32,408 nt of DNA, taken from the NCBI GenBank assembly GCA_045805565.1, contig JBJMKZ010000011.1, positions 1 to 32,408 of the forward strand, read 5' to 3'. The translations under genes and the position numbers were made by a program. Of this stretch, positions 1 to 7,073 are shown in pieces. Within the stretch, counting starts at the first letter, position 1, and the number at the start of each line of letters is the position of its first letter. The stretch comes from DATAEY01 sp045805565 (GTDB lineage: Bacteria; Actinomycetota; Thermoleophilia; Solirubrobacterales; Solirubrobacteraceae). The notes beneath the pieces are model-generated. The model was not told where the DNA came from. It ran no database searches and saw nothing but the letters and a program-made list of their open reading frames with translations.

Positions 1-2
1 CC

Positions 3-278
3 ACCACCCGGCGCTGCCCCACCCCGCCGGGGGCGGTGTCCTCGCTGTCGGTCACGATCCAGGTCACCGGCTACGTGCGCGCCGCGTTTAGCTGCATCCA
101 GGCCAGCGCCGTGGGCCGGGCGTTCTCGGCGCGCTTTTCGCGCCACATGAGCGTGGCCACCCTGGTGGCCAACGGCAGGGTCTACCACTGCGCGCTCGTC
201 CCCAGGGTTCCCCAGAACTACGCGTGCAGGGGAGGCGGCACGCTGGTGCGCTTCGGCCGTCCCGCCACGCCACCCTAA
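3..278 (+). CDS. Unidentified protein, C-terminal part (open at window edge)
   Basis: This frame is open from the first bases of the window to a TAA at 276-278, about 91 codons, with no start needed inside the window. Nearly every third codon position is G or C, as in the confirmed genes here, while the competing minus-strand frame is the Arg/Pro-rich translation typical of a shadow. I do not recognise the family. The visible part has several cysteines, an alternating hydrophobic stretch (SLSVTIQVTGYV) suggesting beta strands, and no membrane helix, so it could be the end of a secreted or beta-rich protein. If the start is internal, ATG 36 is possible. Coding is likely; function is unknown. 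Confidence 0.45.
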   Translation, partial: TTRRCPTPPGAVSSLSVTIQVTGYVRAAFSCIQASAVGRAFSARFSRHMSVATLVANGRVYHCALVPRVPQNYACRGGGTLVRFGRPATPP

Positions 279-370
279 CTCGCCCGGAAGCGGTAGCCAC
301 GGGTCACGGCGGCAAGCTCGTCGGGCACGAGGGTCACGGAGGCCACGAGCAAGCCCTCGAAGCGGCGAGG
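275..370 (-). pseudogene. Possible short coding remnant
   Basis: One minus-strand frame here reads RFEGLLVASVTLVPDELA and ends with a TAG at 277-275. It has G/C-rich third positions and a protein-like composition. Upstream the same frame becomes Arg/Pro/Cys-rich, and a neighbouring frame carries a plausible AAFTEAPSP segment, as if a gene had lost its frame. Its stop overlaps the TAA of the convergent + strand gene. There is no start codon or ribosome binding site I can defend. This could be chance; it is listed because nothing else explains 279-435. Confidence 0.2.
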
Positions 371-435
371 GCGCCTCGGTGAACGCGGCAGGCAGCAGCC
401 GGCGTGGCGTGCCGTGCCGCCTCCTCGAACGCGCG

Positions 436-570
436 CTAGAGCCGGCCGACCAGCAGCAGTATGAGCAGGACGAGGGCGATCACGCCCAGGATGCCGCCGC
501 CCACCGCCACCTTCGCCAGGAAGAGGACGACCGCGACGACGACGAGGAGCGCGACGAGTCCGTAGAGCAT
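436..570 (-). CDS. 44-residue hydrophobic membrane peptide
   Basis: ATG at 570-568, stop TAG at 438-436. The product is almost entirely Leu, Val, Ala and Gly: a first helix at about residues 3-18, a Lys-Ala-Val-Gly-Gly-Gly turn at 20-26, and a second helix at 27-41 ending in Gly-Arg-Leu. It is therefore a two-helix hairpin in the membrane or one long spanning segment. The start is supported by AAAGGA seven bases upstream. It lies 62 bases downstream of the sulfur-carrier gene on the same strand and may share its riboswitch-controlled transcript. No family is recognised and no function is claimed. Codon third positions match the local coding bias, so this is more than a random hydrophobic frame. 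Confidence 0.55.
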   Translation of the reverse strand: MLYGLVALLVVVAVVLFLAKVAVGGGILGVIALVLLILLLVGRL

Positions 571-632
571 CTGGGAATCCTTTGCCGGTTGCGCCGCTGT
601 CTTACCCGGTGTTCCGGCGTCTCAACCCGGGG

Positions 633-905
633 TCAACCGCCGGCGACGGCGGGAAGGATCGTCACCTCGTCGCCGTCGGACACCTCGGTGTCCAGCCCGG
701 ACAGAAAGCGGATGTCCTCCCCGCCGACGTAGACGTTGACGAAACGACGCAGGTCGCCGTCCTCGCAGATGCGCTCGCGCAGCTGCGCGAACTGCTCGAA
801 CAGGCTGTCGAGGACCTCGCCGACCGTCGCCCCCGCGGCCTCCGCCTCGGCCTCGCCCCCGGTGACCGACCGCAGCTGGGCCGGAATCTTGACCGTCACC
901 GCCAT
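633..905 (-). CDS. MoaD/ThiS-family ubiquitin-like sulfur carrier (MetO/CysO-like)
   Basis: A 90-residue beta-grasp protein. It has the family's opening strand (VTVKIPAQLRSVTGG), the central VNVYVGGEDIRF strand, the GDEVTILPAVAGG ending, and a C-terminal Gly89-Gly90. In this family the terminal glycine is adenylated by an E1-like enzyme (MoeB/MoeZ) and converted to a thiocarboxylate that donates sulfide. Its ATG (905-903) follows the TGA of the PLP enzyme (909-907) after a single base, so the two are translationally coupled. With the SAM riboswitch upstream, the likely partner is that PLP enzyme, in the way CysO serves CysM for cysteine. A role as molybdopterin synthase small subunit is possible from sequence alone, but no moa gene is nearby. 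Neither an activating enzyme nor a Mec-type peptidase is in the window. Confidence 0.85.
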   Translation of the reverse strand: MAVTVKIPAQLRSVTGGEAEAEAAGATVGEVLDSLFEQFAQLRERICEDGDLRRFVNVYVGGEDIRFLSGLDTEVSDGDEVTILPAVAGG

Positions 906-906
906 G

Positions 907-2190
907 TCAGGCGGAAACCGTAGCGCCGAGCGCCTCCGAGAACGACTCGGCTGTGGGATCGACCTCGAGGGTCTCGAACGTGCCTCGCACGGCGTCGAGG
1001 GTCTTCAGGCCGTCACCCGTGATGTAGAGCACCACGCGCTCGGAGGGATCGATTTCGCCGCGTTGGGCGAGCTTGGCCAGCACCGCGGTGGTGACGCCGC
1101 CCGCGGTCTCGGTGAAGATGCCGGTGGTCTGGGCCAGGAGCGCGATGCCCGCCCGGATCTCGTCGTCGCTGACCGCCTCGATGGTTCCGCCGCTGCGGCG
1201 GGCGAGGTCGAGCGCGTAGGGCCCATCCGCGGGATTGCCGATCGCCAGCGACTTGGCGATGGTGTCCGGCTTGACCGGGCGGCAGACGTCGTGGCCGGAC
1301 GCGAACGCCTGGGCCACCGGAGAGCACCCCTGGGCCTGCGCGCCGCAGAAGACCGGCAGGGCGCCCTCGACCAGCCCGAGCCCGAGCCATTCCTCGAAGC
1401 CGCGGGCGATCTTGGTGAACAGGGAACCCGAGGCGATCGGGGCGACGACGCGATCGGGCAGCTCCCAGCCCAGCTGCTCGACGGTCTCGAAGGCCAGCGT
1501 CTTGGAGCCCTCCGCGTAGTACGGACGCAGGTTGACGTTGACGAACGCCCACGGGCGGTCGGCCGAGAGCTCGGTGCACAGGCGGTTGACGTCGTCGTAG
1601 CTGCCCCGCACCGAGACCAGGTTGGTGCCGTAGATCCCCGTGCCGAGCACCTTCTGCTCCTCCAGATCGGCCGGGATGAACACGTAGGACTCCAGTCCCG
1701 CCGCGGCGGCGTGCGCGGCCACCGAGTTCGCCAGGTTGCCCGTCGAGGCGCATGCGATGACCTCGAACCCGAGCTCGCGCGCCCTGGCCAGCGCCACCGA
1801 CACCACGCGGTCCTTGAACGAGTGGGTGGGATTGGCCGAGTCGTTCTTGACCCAGACTTCGCGCAGGCCGAGGCGGCTGGCCAGGCGGTCGGCGCGCACC
1901 AGCGGCGTGCAGCCCGCCGGGAGCGCAAACCGAGAGGACTGGCGCGTCGAGGGTCCGGGCTGCGCCTCGAGCGGCAGGAAGTCGGCGTAGCGCCAGAGGT
2001 TCTGGGGGCCGCCCTGGATTCGTCGCCGAAGCGCGGCGACGTCGACCGGCAGCTCGTGGCGGTAGGCGACCTCCAGCGGGCCGAAGCAGCGATCGCAGGC
2101 GTAGCGGGCGTCGAGCCCGCATTCGGTTGCGCACTCCCTACAGCGCAGGGCGTCCATGCGAGTCGTCCGGTTCTCGTGCTGCGCTGCCAT
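907..2190 (-). CDS. thrC: Threonine-synthase-family PLP enzyme; probable O-phosphohomoserine-dependent homocysteine synthase (MetM-like)
   Basis: A 427-residue fold-type II PLP enzyme. An N-terminal zinc-ribbon-like segment has Cys17, Cys20, Cys32 and Cys35. The PLP lysine is Lys126 in NPTHSFKDR, and the cofactor-phosphate loop is CASTGNLANS. Standard threonine synthases usually read NPTGSFKDRG and STGNTSAS at these sites, so this is a diverged subgroup. The start is ATG 2190-2188: GGAGG lies seven bases upstream, and longer in-frame versions would begin inside the riboswitch. Known chemistry of the family is O-phosphohomoserine to threonine. The SAM-I riboswitch and the coupled sulfur carrier argue for sulfide transfer to O-phosphohomoserine to give homocysteine instead. 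The symbol is the family name; the methionine role is inferred from context and resembles a Streptomyces pair I recall as MetM/MetO. True threonine synthase remains the alternative. Confidence 0.85.
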   Translation of the reverse strand: MAAQHENRTTRMDALRCRECATECGLDARYACDRCFGPLEVAYRHELPVDVAALRRRIQGGPQNLWRYADFLPLEAQPGPSTRQSSRFALPAGCTPLVRADRLASRLGLREVWVKNDSANPTHSFKDRVVSVALARARELGFEVIACASTGNLANSVAAHAAAAGLESYVFIPADLEEQKVLGTGIYGTNLVSVRGSYDDVNRLCTELSADRPWAFVNVNLRPYYAEGSKTLAFETVEQLGWELPDRVVAPIASGSLFTKIARGFEEWLGLGLVEGALPVFCGAQAQGCSPVAQAFASGHDVCRPVKPDTIAKSLAIGNPADGPYALDLARRSGGTIEAVSDDEIRAGIALLAQTTGIFTETAGGVTTAVLAKLAQRGEIDPSERVVLYITGDGLKTLDAVRGTFETLEVDPTAESFSEALGATVSA

Positions 2191-2191
2191 G

Positions 2192-2223
2192 AAAAAGCCT
2201 CCGCCGGGGATATGGCAGAGGCT
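2192..2223 (-). terminator. Riboswitch expression platform: terminator hairpin that also hides the thrC ribosome binding site
   Basis: On the minus strand AGCCTCTGCC (2223-2214) pairs with GGCGGAGGCT (2205-2196) over ten base pairs with one G-U, enclosing an eight-base loop. It is followed by five U at 2196-2192, the form of an intrinsic terminator. The GGAGG ribosome binding site of the PLP-enzyme gene is inside the 3' arm, so folding would both stop transcription and block translation. It begins 16 bases after the aptamer's closing stem. SAM binding should stabilise this hairpin and switch the operon off. A competing CAGAG/CTCTG pairing just upstream could be the antiterminator, but I am less sure of that. 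Confidence 0.8.
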
Positions 2224-2239
2224 CCAGAATCTCTCTGTC

Positions 2240-2351
2240 CACATCTCCCAGGTCTACGTGGGACCTGCAGGATTTGGCACCGTTCCCGCCAACTGCGACG
2301 GAATGGTTGCCGGGGCTTCTCAGGGCCAGTCCCTCCACCCCTCTGGATGTG
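2240..2351 (-). ncRNA. SAM-I (S-box) riboswitch aptamer
   Basis: The minus strand carries the S-box core in order: AGAGGGGTGGAGGGAC, TGGCCCTGAGAAGCCCC, GGCAACC, then GGTGCCAAATCCTGC, which match the consensus of the class closely. The closing stem P1 is CACATC (2351-2346) with GATGTG (2245-2240). P3 is CCGTC/GGCGG around GCAGTT, and P4 is CAGGTC/GACCTG with a seven-base loop. The RNA binds S-adenosylmethionine and normally shuts down methionine or cysteine genes when SAM is plentiful. Here it precedes a threonine-synthase-like gene and a sulfur-carrier gene, which is the main evidence that they serve methionine synthesis. Confidence 0.93.
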
Positions 2352-2370
2352 CACGGCTATGTGACGGCGC

Positions 2371-2400
2371 AGTATATCCAGGCGCCGATGACGGCCTCAA
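2371..2400 (-). promoter_or_regulatory. Sigma-70-type promoter for the riboswitch operon
   Basis: TTGAGG (2400-2395) and TATACT (2376-2371) are separated by 18 bases. Transcription would start near 2364, about a dozen bases before the aptamer's P1 stem, giving a leader of about 175 bases before the ATG at 2190. The -10 differs from TATAAT at one position, which makes it one of the best-formed promoters in the window. Confidence 0.6.
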
Positions 2401-2500
2401 GGGCGGCGGGCGCGCGCCTGCAGCGGTCGGTCCGGGCCACCTTCGCAGGTACACTGCGCTGCAGGGCGAACTCCGATGACCGACGACCCGCGAAGTAGCC

Positions 2501-3499
2501 ATGCCAAGCCTTCCCAAGCCACGGTTTGGTCGATCGGCCCGCGCGCGTGGCCGGGTCGTCGCGGCGCCCCCCGAGCCTGAGCAGGCCAATCCCGAGGTCG
2601 TCGAGCACGACGGCCTGCGCTGGATCAACATCGAGCGCCCCCGCGCGGTGGACCGCGCCTGGCTGGAGGAGCACTTCGACTTTCACCCGCTCGACTACGA
2701 GGACGTCTTCTCGCGCAACCAGCGGCCCAAGATCGACGAGTACGAGGGGTACCTGTTCATCGTCCTGCACTTTCCCCGCTACGACCATCACGTCGGCCGT
2801 CTGAACGCCGCCGAGCTCGACCTGTTCGTGGGGCCGGACTTCGTGATCACGCTGCCCAACGAGCCGATCGACCCGGTCGAGTACCTGTTCGAGCGCTGTC
2901 GCTCCAATCCGGAGGAGCGCGAGCGCCACTTCTCACAGGGCGCGGGCTTCCTGCTCTACAAGATCGTCGACAACGCGGTGGACGCGTCGTTCCCCATGCT
3001 GCGCAAGATGGGAAACAAGCTCGAGCGCGTCGAGCAGGACATCTTCGAGGGGCGCTCCGAGGAGGTGGTCCGTGACATCTCGAACGTCAAGCAGGAGATC
3101 ATCAACTTCCGCAAGATCGTACGTCCCCAGCGCGCCGTCCTGGCGGATCTCGAGCGCACCAAGCACCGCTACATCGCCGACGACCTCGATATCTACTTCG
3201 ACGACATCAACGACGCCTCCGAGCGCATCTGGCAGATGCTCGAGGGCTACAAGGAGACGGTTGAGGCGTTGGAGATGACCAACGAGTCGGCGCTCTCGCA
3301 CCAGCTCAACGACGTCCTGCGGGTGCTGACCGCGTTCAGCGTCATCCTCCTGCCACTGACCCTCATCGCCTCGATCTGGGGCATGAACGTCGGCGTGCCC
3401 GGCGAGCAGTCGATCACCGCGTTCTGGATCATCATCGCCGCGATGGTGGTTCTGCTGGCCGCGATGCTGGCCTACTTCCGGCGACGCGGCTGGCTGTAG
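2501..3499 (+). CDS. corA: CorA-family divalent metal (Mg2+/Co2+) transporter
   Basis: A 332-residue protein with the CorA layout: a large soluble N-terminal alpha/beta domain, a long helical stalk (about residues 160-270), then two C-terminal membrane helices at about 275-293 and 305-326. The signature Gly-Met-Asn sits at the end of the first helix in IWGMNVG. In this family five subunits form a funnel-shaped channel and the GMN motif lines its outer mouth. The length is normal. The ATG at 2501 has only a weak upstream binding site. The upstream ATG at 2476 is in another frame. A TACACT at 2450-2455 could be its -10. No Mg2+-sensing leader was recognised upstream. Confidence 0.92.
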   Translation: MPSLPKPRFGRSARARGRVVAAPPEPEQANPEVVEHDGLRWINIERPRAVDRAWLEEHFDFHPLDYEDVFSRNQRPKIDEYEGYLFIVLHFPRYDHHVGRLNAAELDLFVGPDFVITLPNEPIDPVEYLFERCRSNPEERERHFSQGAGFLLYKIVDNAVDASFPMLRKMGNKLERVEQDIFEGRSEEVVRDISNVKQEIINFRKIVRPQRAVLADLERTKHRYIADDLDIYFDDINDASERIWQMLEGYKETVEALEMTNESALSHQLNDVLRVLTAFSVILLPLTLIASIWGMNVGVPGEQSITAFWIIIAAMVVLLAAMLAYFRRRGWL

Positions 3500-3604
3500 G
3501 CGCGGCCGTGCGATCGGCCGGTGGTCGGGCCTGCGGGCCGGGCGGCGACGCCCCGCTTCCCCGCCGGCGGTAACTCCGCTCGCGGGTTAGTGTCTAACGC
3601 TCGC

Positions 3605-4588
3605 ATGGCCGCCACCCCCGAGGTCCTCGAGCGCCTCGCCATCGAGCACGCCGCCGGCGCCCGCGCGCCGAGCAAGCGGATGCTGGTCATCGTCAATCCT
3701 TACGCGACGACGGTCTCGGACCGGCTGAAGAACCTGGTGGTGTACGCGCTGCGCGGCCGCTACGACGTCGACGCGGTGGACACCGAGGGCCGGGGGCACG
3801 CCACCGAGATCTGTCGCGAGGCCGCGCACGAGGGCTACGACGTGGTGGTGGCGTTCGGCGGAGATGGCACCGTCAACGAGGCGGTGAACGGCCTCGCCCG
3901 CTCCCCGGCCCCCCTGACCTGCCTGCCGGGGGGAACCACCAACGTCTACTGCCGGCTGCTCGGAATTCCGCCCGAGATCGTGGACGCCACCGAGCACCTG
4001 CTGCGGCTCGCCGACGACTGGCGGCCGCGGCGCGTGGACCTCGCCCGGGTCAACGACCGCTACTTCACCTTCTCGTCGGGCGTGGGCCTGGACGCCAGCG
4101 TCGTCGAGAGGGTGGACTCGCATCCACGCCTGAAGGCCCGACTCGGGGAGTACTACTTCACCTACGCGGCGGTGACCACCTTCCTGCGCCGCTACCTCGT
4201 GCGCCCGCCCCGGATCGAGGTCGAGACCCACGGGCAGCGGCTCTCCGGGGTGACCGCCGTGATCCAGAACGCGACGCCGTACACCTACTTCAACCACCGG
4301 CCGATCGAGCTCGGGGAGGGCACCGACCTGGTGAGCGGCCGACTGGCGGGCGCCATCCTGCATCGCGCGAACCCGGTGGACATGCCGACGATCATCGCGC
4401 GCGCGTTCTCGCGCCGGGCCCGGATCGTGCGTCATCGCCAGGTCACCGGGTTCAGCGACGCCCAGGACGCGACCGTGCGCTCCGCCGACGGTCGTCCGGT
4501 CCCCCTTCAGGTGGACGGCGACTACATCGGGGACGTCGTGGAGGCGCGCTACGACGTGGCCCCGCGCGCCCTCGCGGTGCTGTCCTGA
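3605..4588 (+). CDS. Diacylglycerol kinase-like lipid kinase (DAGK catalytic fold)
   Basis: A 327-residue protein of the DgkB/YegS-type lipid kinase family. The nucleotide-binding domain has the opening strand MLVIVNPYA (Asn31-Pro32), the GGDGTVNE motif at about 85-92, and LPGGTTNVYCRLLGIP, followed by the beta-sandwich C-terminal domain with a late VDGDYIG. Such enzymes phosphorylate diacylglycerol, sphingosine or related lipids using ATP at the membrane face. I start it at ATG 3605, because the 28 extra in-frame residues upstream look non-coding and a TAGTGT -10-like hexamer (3588-3593) lies between. It is convergent with rel, with only 10 bases between the stop codons. The exact lipid substrate cannot be read from the sequence. 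Confidence 0.88.
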   Translation: MAATPEVLERLAIEHAAGARAPSKRMLVIVNPYATTVSDRLKNLVVYALRGRYDVDAVDTEGRGHATEICREAAHEGYDVVVAFGGDGTVNEAVNGLARSPAPLTCLPGGTTNVYCRLLGIPPEIVDATEHLLRLADDWRPRRVDLARVNDRYFTFSSGVGLDASVVERVDSHPRLKARLGEYYFTYAAVTTFLRRYLVRPPRIEVETHGQRLSGVTAVIQNATPYTYFNHRPIELGEGTDLVSGRLAGAILHRANPVDMPTIIARAFSRRARIVRHRQVTGFSDAQDATVRSADGRPVPLQVDGDYIGDVVEARYDVAPRALAVLS

Positions 4589-4598
4589 GTCAGCCGGG

Positions 4599-7073
4599 CT
4601 AGGCTCCGGGCGTCACCCGGTAGGCGTCGAACACCGCGTCGATGTTGCGCAGGCGGCTGATCGCGCCGTCGAGCGCCCGGGTGTCGCCCACCTCCACCAC
4701 GAAACGGTTGCGGACCATCTGGTCGGAGACGCCGCAGTGGGCCTCGAGGATGTTGATCCCCGTCTCGGCGAAGGTGCGCGACAGGTCCTCCAGCAGGCGA
4801 TGACGGTCCCAGGCGTCGACGTGGATCTCGACCTTGAACGACGTGCGCCCCTCCCCGTCCCAGCTCACGCGGGTGAAGCGCTCGGGATCCCGGCGCAGCG
4901 CGCGGGCGTTGGGGCAGTCCTCGCGGTGGATGGTGATGCCGCGGCCCAGCGAGATGTAGCCCACGATCGGGTCGCCGGGGACCGGATGGCAGCAGCGCGC
5001 CAGCCGCAGCATGACGTCGTCGATCCCCTCGACGGTGATGCCGTACTGGGTGGCCGACGAGTCCGGGGCGCGCCGGGGGCGACGGGTCGATAGGACCCCG
5101 GCCGGAGTCGGCTCGTCCGCCGCCGACTCACCCTGCTTGAGGCGCTGCATCACCTTCTGGACGACGACCTTGGGCGAGATCTTCGCCGCCCCCAGGGCGA
5201 TGTAGAAGTCGTCGGCCTTGCGGAAGCCCATCTCGCGCACCACGTCGGCGAGCAGCGGCGAGCCGACCACCTTCTGGGCGGGCAGGCCCTGCTTGCGCAG
5301 GTGCTCCTGGAGCAGCTCGCGGCCGGAGTGCTCGGTGTCCTTGCGCGACTCGGCCTTGAACCACTGCTTGATCTTGTTGCGGGCGCGGGTGGTCTTGACC
5401 AGCGCCAGCCAGTCCCGCGACGGCCCCCGCTCCCGCTTGGAGGTCAGCACCTCCACGATGTCGCCCGACCGCAGCTTGTACGACAGCGGCACCATCTTGC
5501 CGTTGACCTTGGCGCCGACGCAGCGGTGGCCGACGTCGGTGTGGACCTCGTAGGCGAAGTCGAGCGGGGTGGCGCCCGCCGCCAGGGACTTCACCTCGCC
5601 CTTCGGCGTGAAGACGAACACCTCGTCCTCGTAGAGGTCGAGCTTGAGCCGCTCGACGAAGTCGCCGGAATCGTGATCCTGCTGCCACTCGAGCAGCCGC
5701 CGCAGCCACTTGAGCTTCTCGTTCGAATCGGTGGGGATCCCGGGCCGGCCGTCGGCGCCCCCCTTGTACATCCAGTGGGCGGCGACGCCGAACTCCGCCA
5801 TCTCGTGCATGTCGTCGGTGCGGATCTGGATCTCCAGCGGGCGTCCCTCGGGCCCGATGACCGTCGTGTGCAGCGACTGGTACATGTTGAACTTGGGCAT
5901 CGCGATCATGTCCTTGAACCGCCCCGGGAGCGGCTTCCACAGCGAGTGGATGACGCCCACCGCCCCGTAGCAGTCCTTGACCGACTCCACCTTCACCCGC
6001 ATCGCGGTGAGGTCGTAGATCTCGTTGAACTCCCTGCCCTTCTTGGTCATCTTCGAATAGATCGAGTAGAAGTGCTTGGCGCGGCCCGAGATCTCGGACT
6101 CGATGCCGAGCGCCTCCAGCTCCTTCTGGAGATAGGAGCCCGCCTTCTCCACGTAGCGCTCACGCTCCTCGCGCTGCTGGGCCACCAGCGTCTTGATCTC
6201 GTGGTACTTGCGGGGATGCAGCGTCGCGAAGGCGAGGTCCTCGAGCTCCCACTTGATGGCGTGGATGCCGAGGCGATGCGCGATCGGACCGTAGATGTCG
6301 AGCGTCTCCTTGGCCTTCTCGATCTGCTTCTGCTTGGGGAGCGCCGACAGCGTGCGCATGTTGTGGAGGCGGTCGGCCAGCTTGATCAGGATCACCCTGA
6401 TGTCGGAGGCCATCGCGATCATCATCTTGCGGTAGTTCTCGGCCTGGGCCTCGTCGCGCGACTGGAAGGTGATCCCGGTCAGCTTGGTCACCCCGTCGAC
6501 CAGCGCCGCCACCTCGTCGCCGAACTGCTCGTGCACCTCGTCGAGCGAGGCGGAGGTGTCCTCGACGGTGTCGTGCAGCAGCGCCGCGCACAGCGTCTCG
6601 GTGTCGAGGCGCATGCCGGCGCAGACCTTGGCAACGCCCACCGGATGGGTGATGAAGTCCTCGCCCGAGCGCCGGCGCTGGTCGGCGTGGTGCTCGCACG
6701 CGAACACGAACGCCGCCGCCACCGCGTCGCGATCGATGGTGAACCGGGCCTCGTCGGCGTGCTCTTCGACGATCGCGAACAGGTCGCCCAGCAGACGCGC
6801 CTCGCTCGCGGACAGCGAGTCGAGCCTGGCCGGCGCCGCCTTGCCGGCCTGGCTGGCGACTCCGACCGGGGCGCGCTCGACGATCGGCGCGCCGGCGCTG
6901 GGCCGCGACCTGGCGGCCGTCGTGCGTGCCGACTTGCCGGCGCCTGCCGTCCGCTTGCGCGCCGCTCCGTTGCCTGCGGTTCGCGTCGAGGCCTTCCTCG
7001 AGCGGGACTTTCCGTCCTTGGCGGCCGGCCCCTTGCGCTTGCCGCCGCCCGACGCGGCGGCCCGCGGCTTCAC
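4599..7073 (-). CDS. rel: Bifunctional (p)ppGpp synthetase/hydrolase Rel
   Basis: An 824-residue long RSH protein. In order: an N-terminal Lys/Arg/Ala-rich extension of about 75 residues; the HD hydrolase domain (His143, His167-Asp168); the synthetase domain with GRAKHFYSIYSKM and MPKFNMYQSLHTTVIGPEG; a TGS domain from about residue 485; a zinc-finger-like region around RCCHPVPGD; and a C-terminal ACT domain. The synthetase carries RFKD at 385-388. The RXKD form is typical of two-function Rel enzymes rather than synthesis-only RelA (EXDD), and the HD residues are intact. It makes and degrades the stringent alarmone. The ATG overlaps the recJ stop by four bases, so it is the last gene of that operon. 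The basic tail is longer than usual and looks disordered. Confidence 0.95.
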   Translation of the reverse strand: MKPRAAASGGGKRKGPAAKDGKSRSRKASTRTAGNGAARKRTAGAGKSARTTAARSRPSAGAPIVERAPVGVASQAGKAAPARLDSLSASEARLLGDLFAIVEEHADEARFTIDRDAVAAAFVFACEHHADQRRRSGEDFITHPVGVAKVCAGMRLDTETLCAALLHDTVEDTSASLDEVHEQFGDEVAALVDGVTKLTGITFQSRDEAQAENYRKMMIAMASDIRVILIKLADRLHNMRTLSALPKQKQIEKAKETLDIYGPIAHRLGIHAIKWELEDLAFATLHPRKYHEIKTLVAQQREERERYVEKAGSYLQKELEALGIESEISGRAKHFYSIYSKMTKKGREFNEIYDLTAMRVKVESVKDCYGAVGVIHSLWKPLPGRFKDMIAMPKFNMYQSLHTTVIGPEGRPLEIQIRTDDMHEMAEFGVAAHWMYKGGADGRPGIPTDSNEKLKWLRRLLEWQQDHDSGDFVERLKLDLYEDEVFVFTPKGEVKSLAAGATPLDFAYEVHTDVGHRCVGAKVNGKMVPLSYKLRSGDIVEVLTSKRERGPSRDWLALVKTTRARNKIKQWFKAESRKDTEHSGRELLQEHLRKQGLPAQKVVGSPLLADVVREMGFRKADDFYIALGAAKISPKVVVQKVMQRLKQGESAADEPTPAGVLSTRRPRRAPDSSATQYGITVEGIDDVMLRLARCCHPVPGDPIVGYISLGRGITIHREDCPNARALRRDPERFTRVSWDGEGRTSFKVEIHVDAWDRHRLLEDLSRTFAETGINILEAHCGVSDQMVRNRFVVEVGDTRALDGAISRLRNIDAVFDAYRVTPGA

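Noticed and set aside
2191..2244. Longer N terminus for the thrC-like protein starting at 2244
   Set aside because: It would start inside the P1 stem of the SAM aptamer and run through the terminator; the good binding site is before ATG 2190.
736..2364. Long + strand open frame of 542 codons opposite the thrC-like gene
   Set aside because: Arg/Gly/Asp/His-rich shadow of the minus-strand PLP enzyme and riboswitch; no recognisable domain.
2401..2500. Mg2+-sensing (M-box or similar) leader before corA
   Set aside because: None of the conserved core strings is present, and the leader is short and GC-rich.
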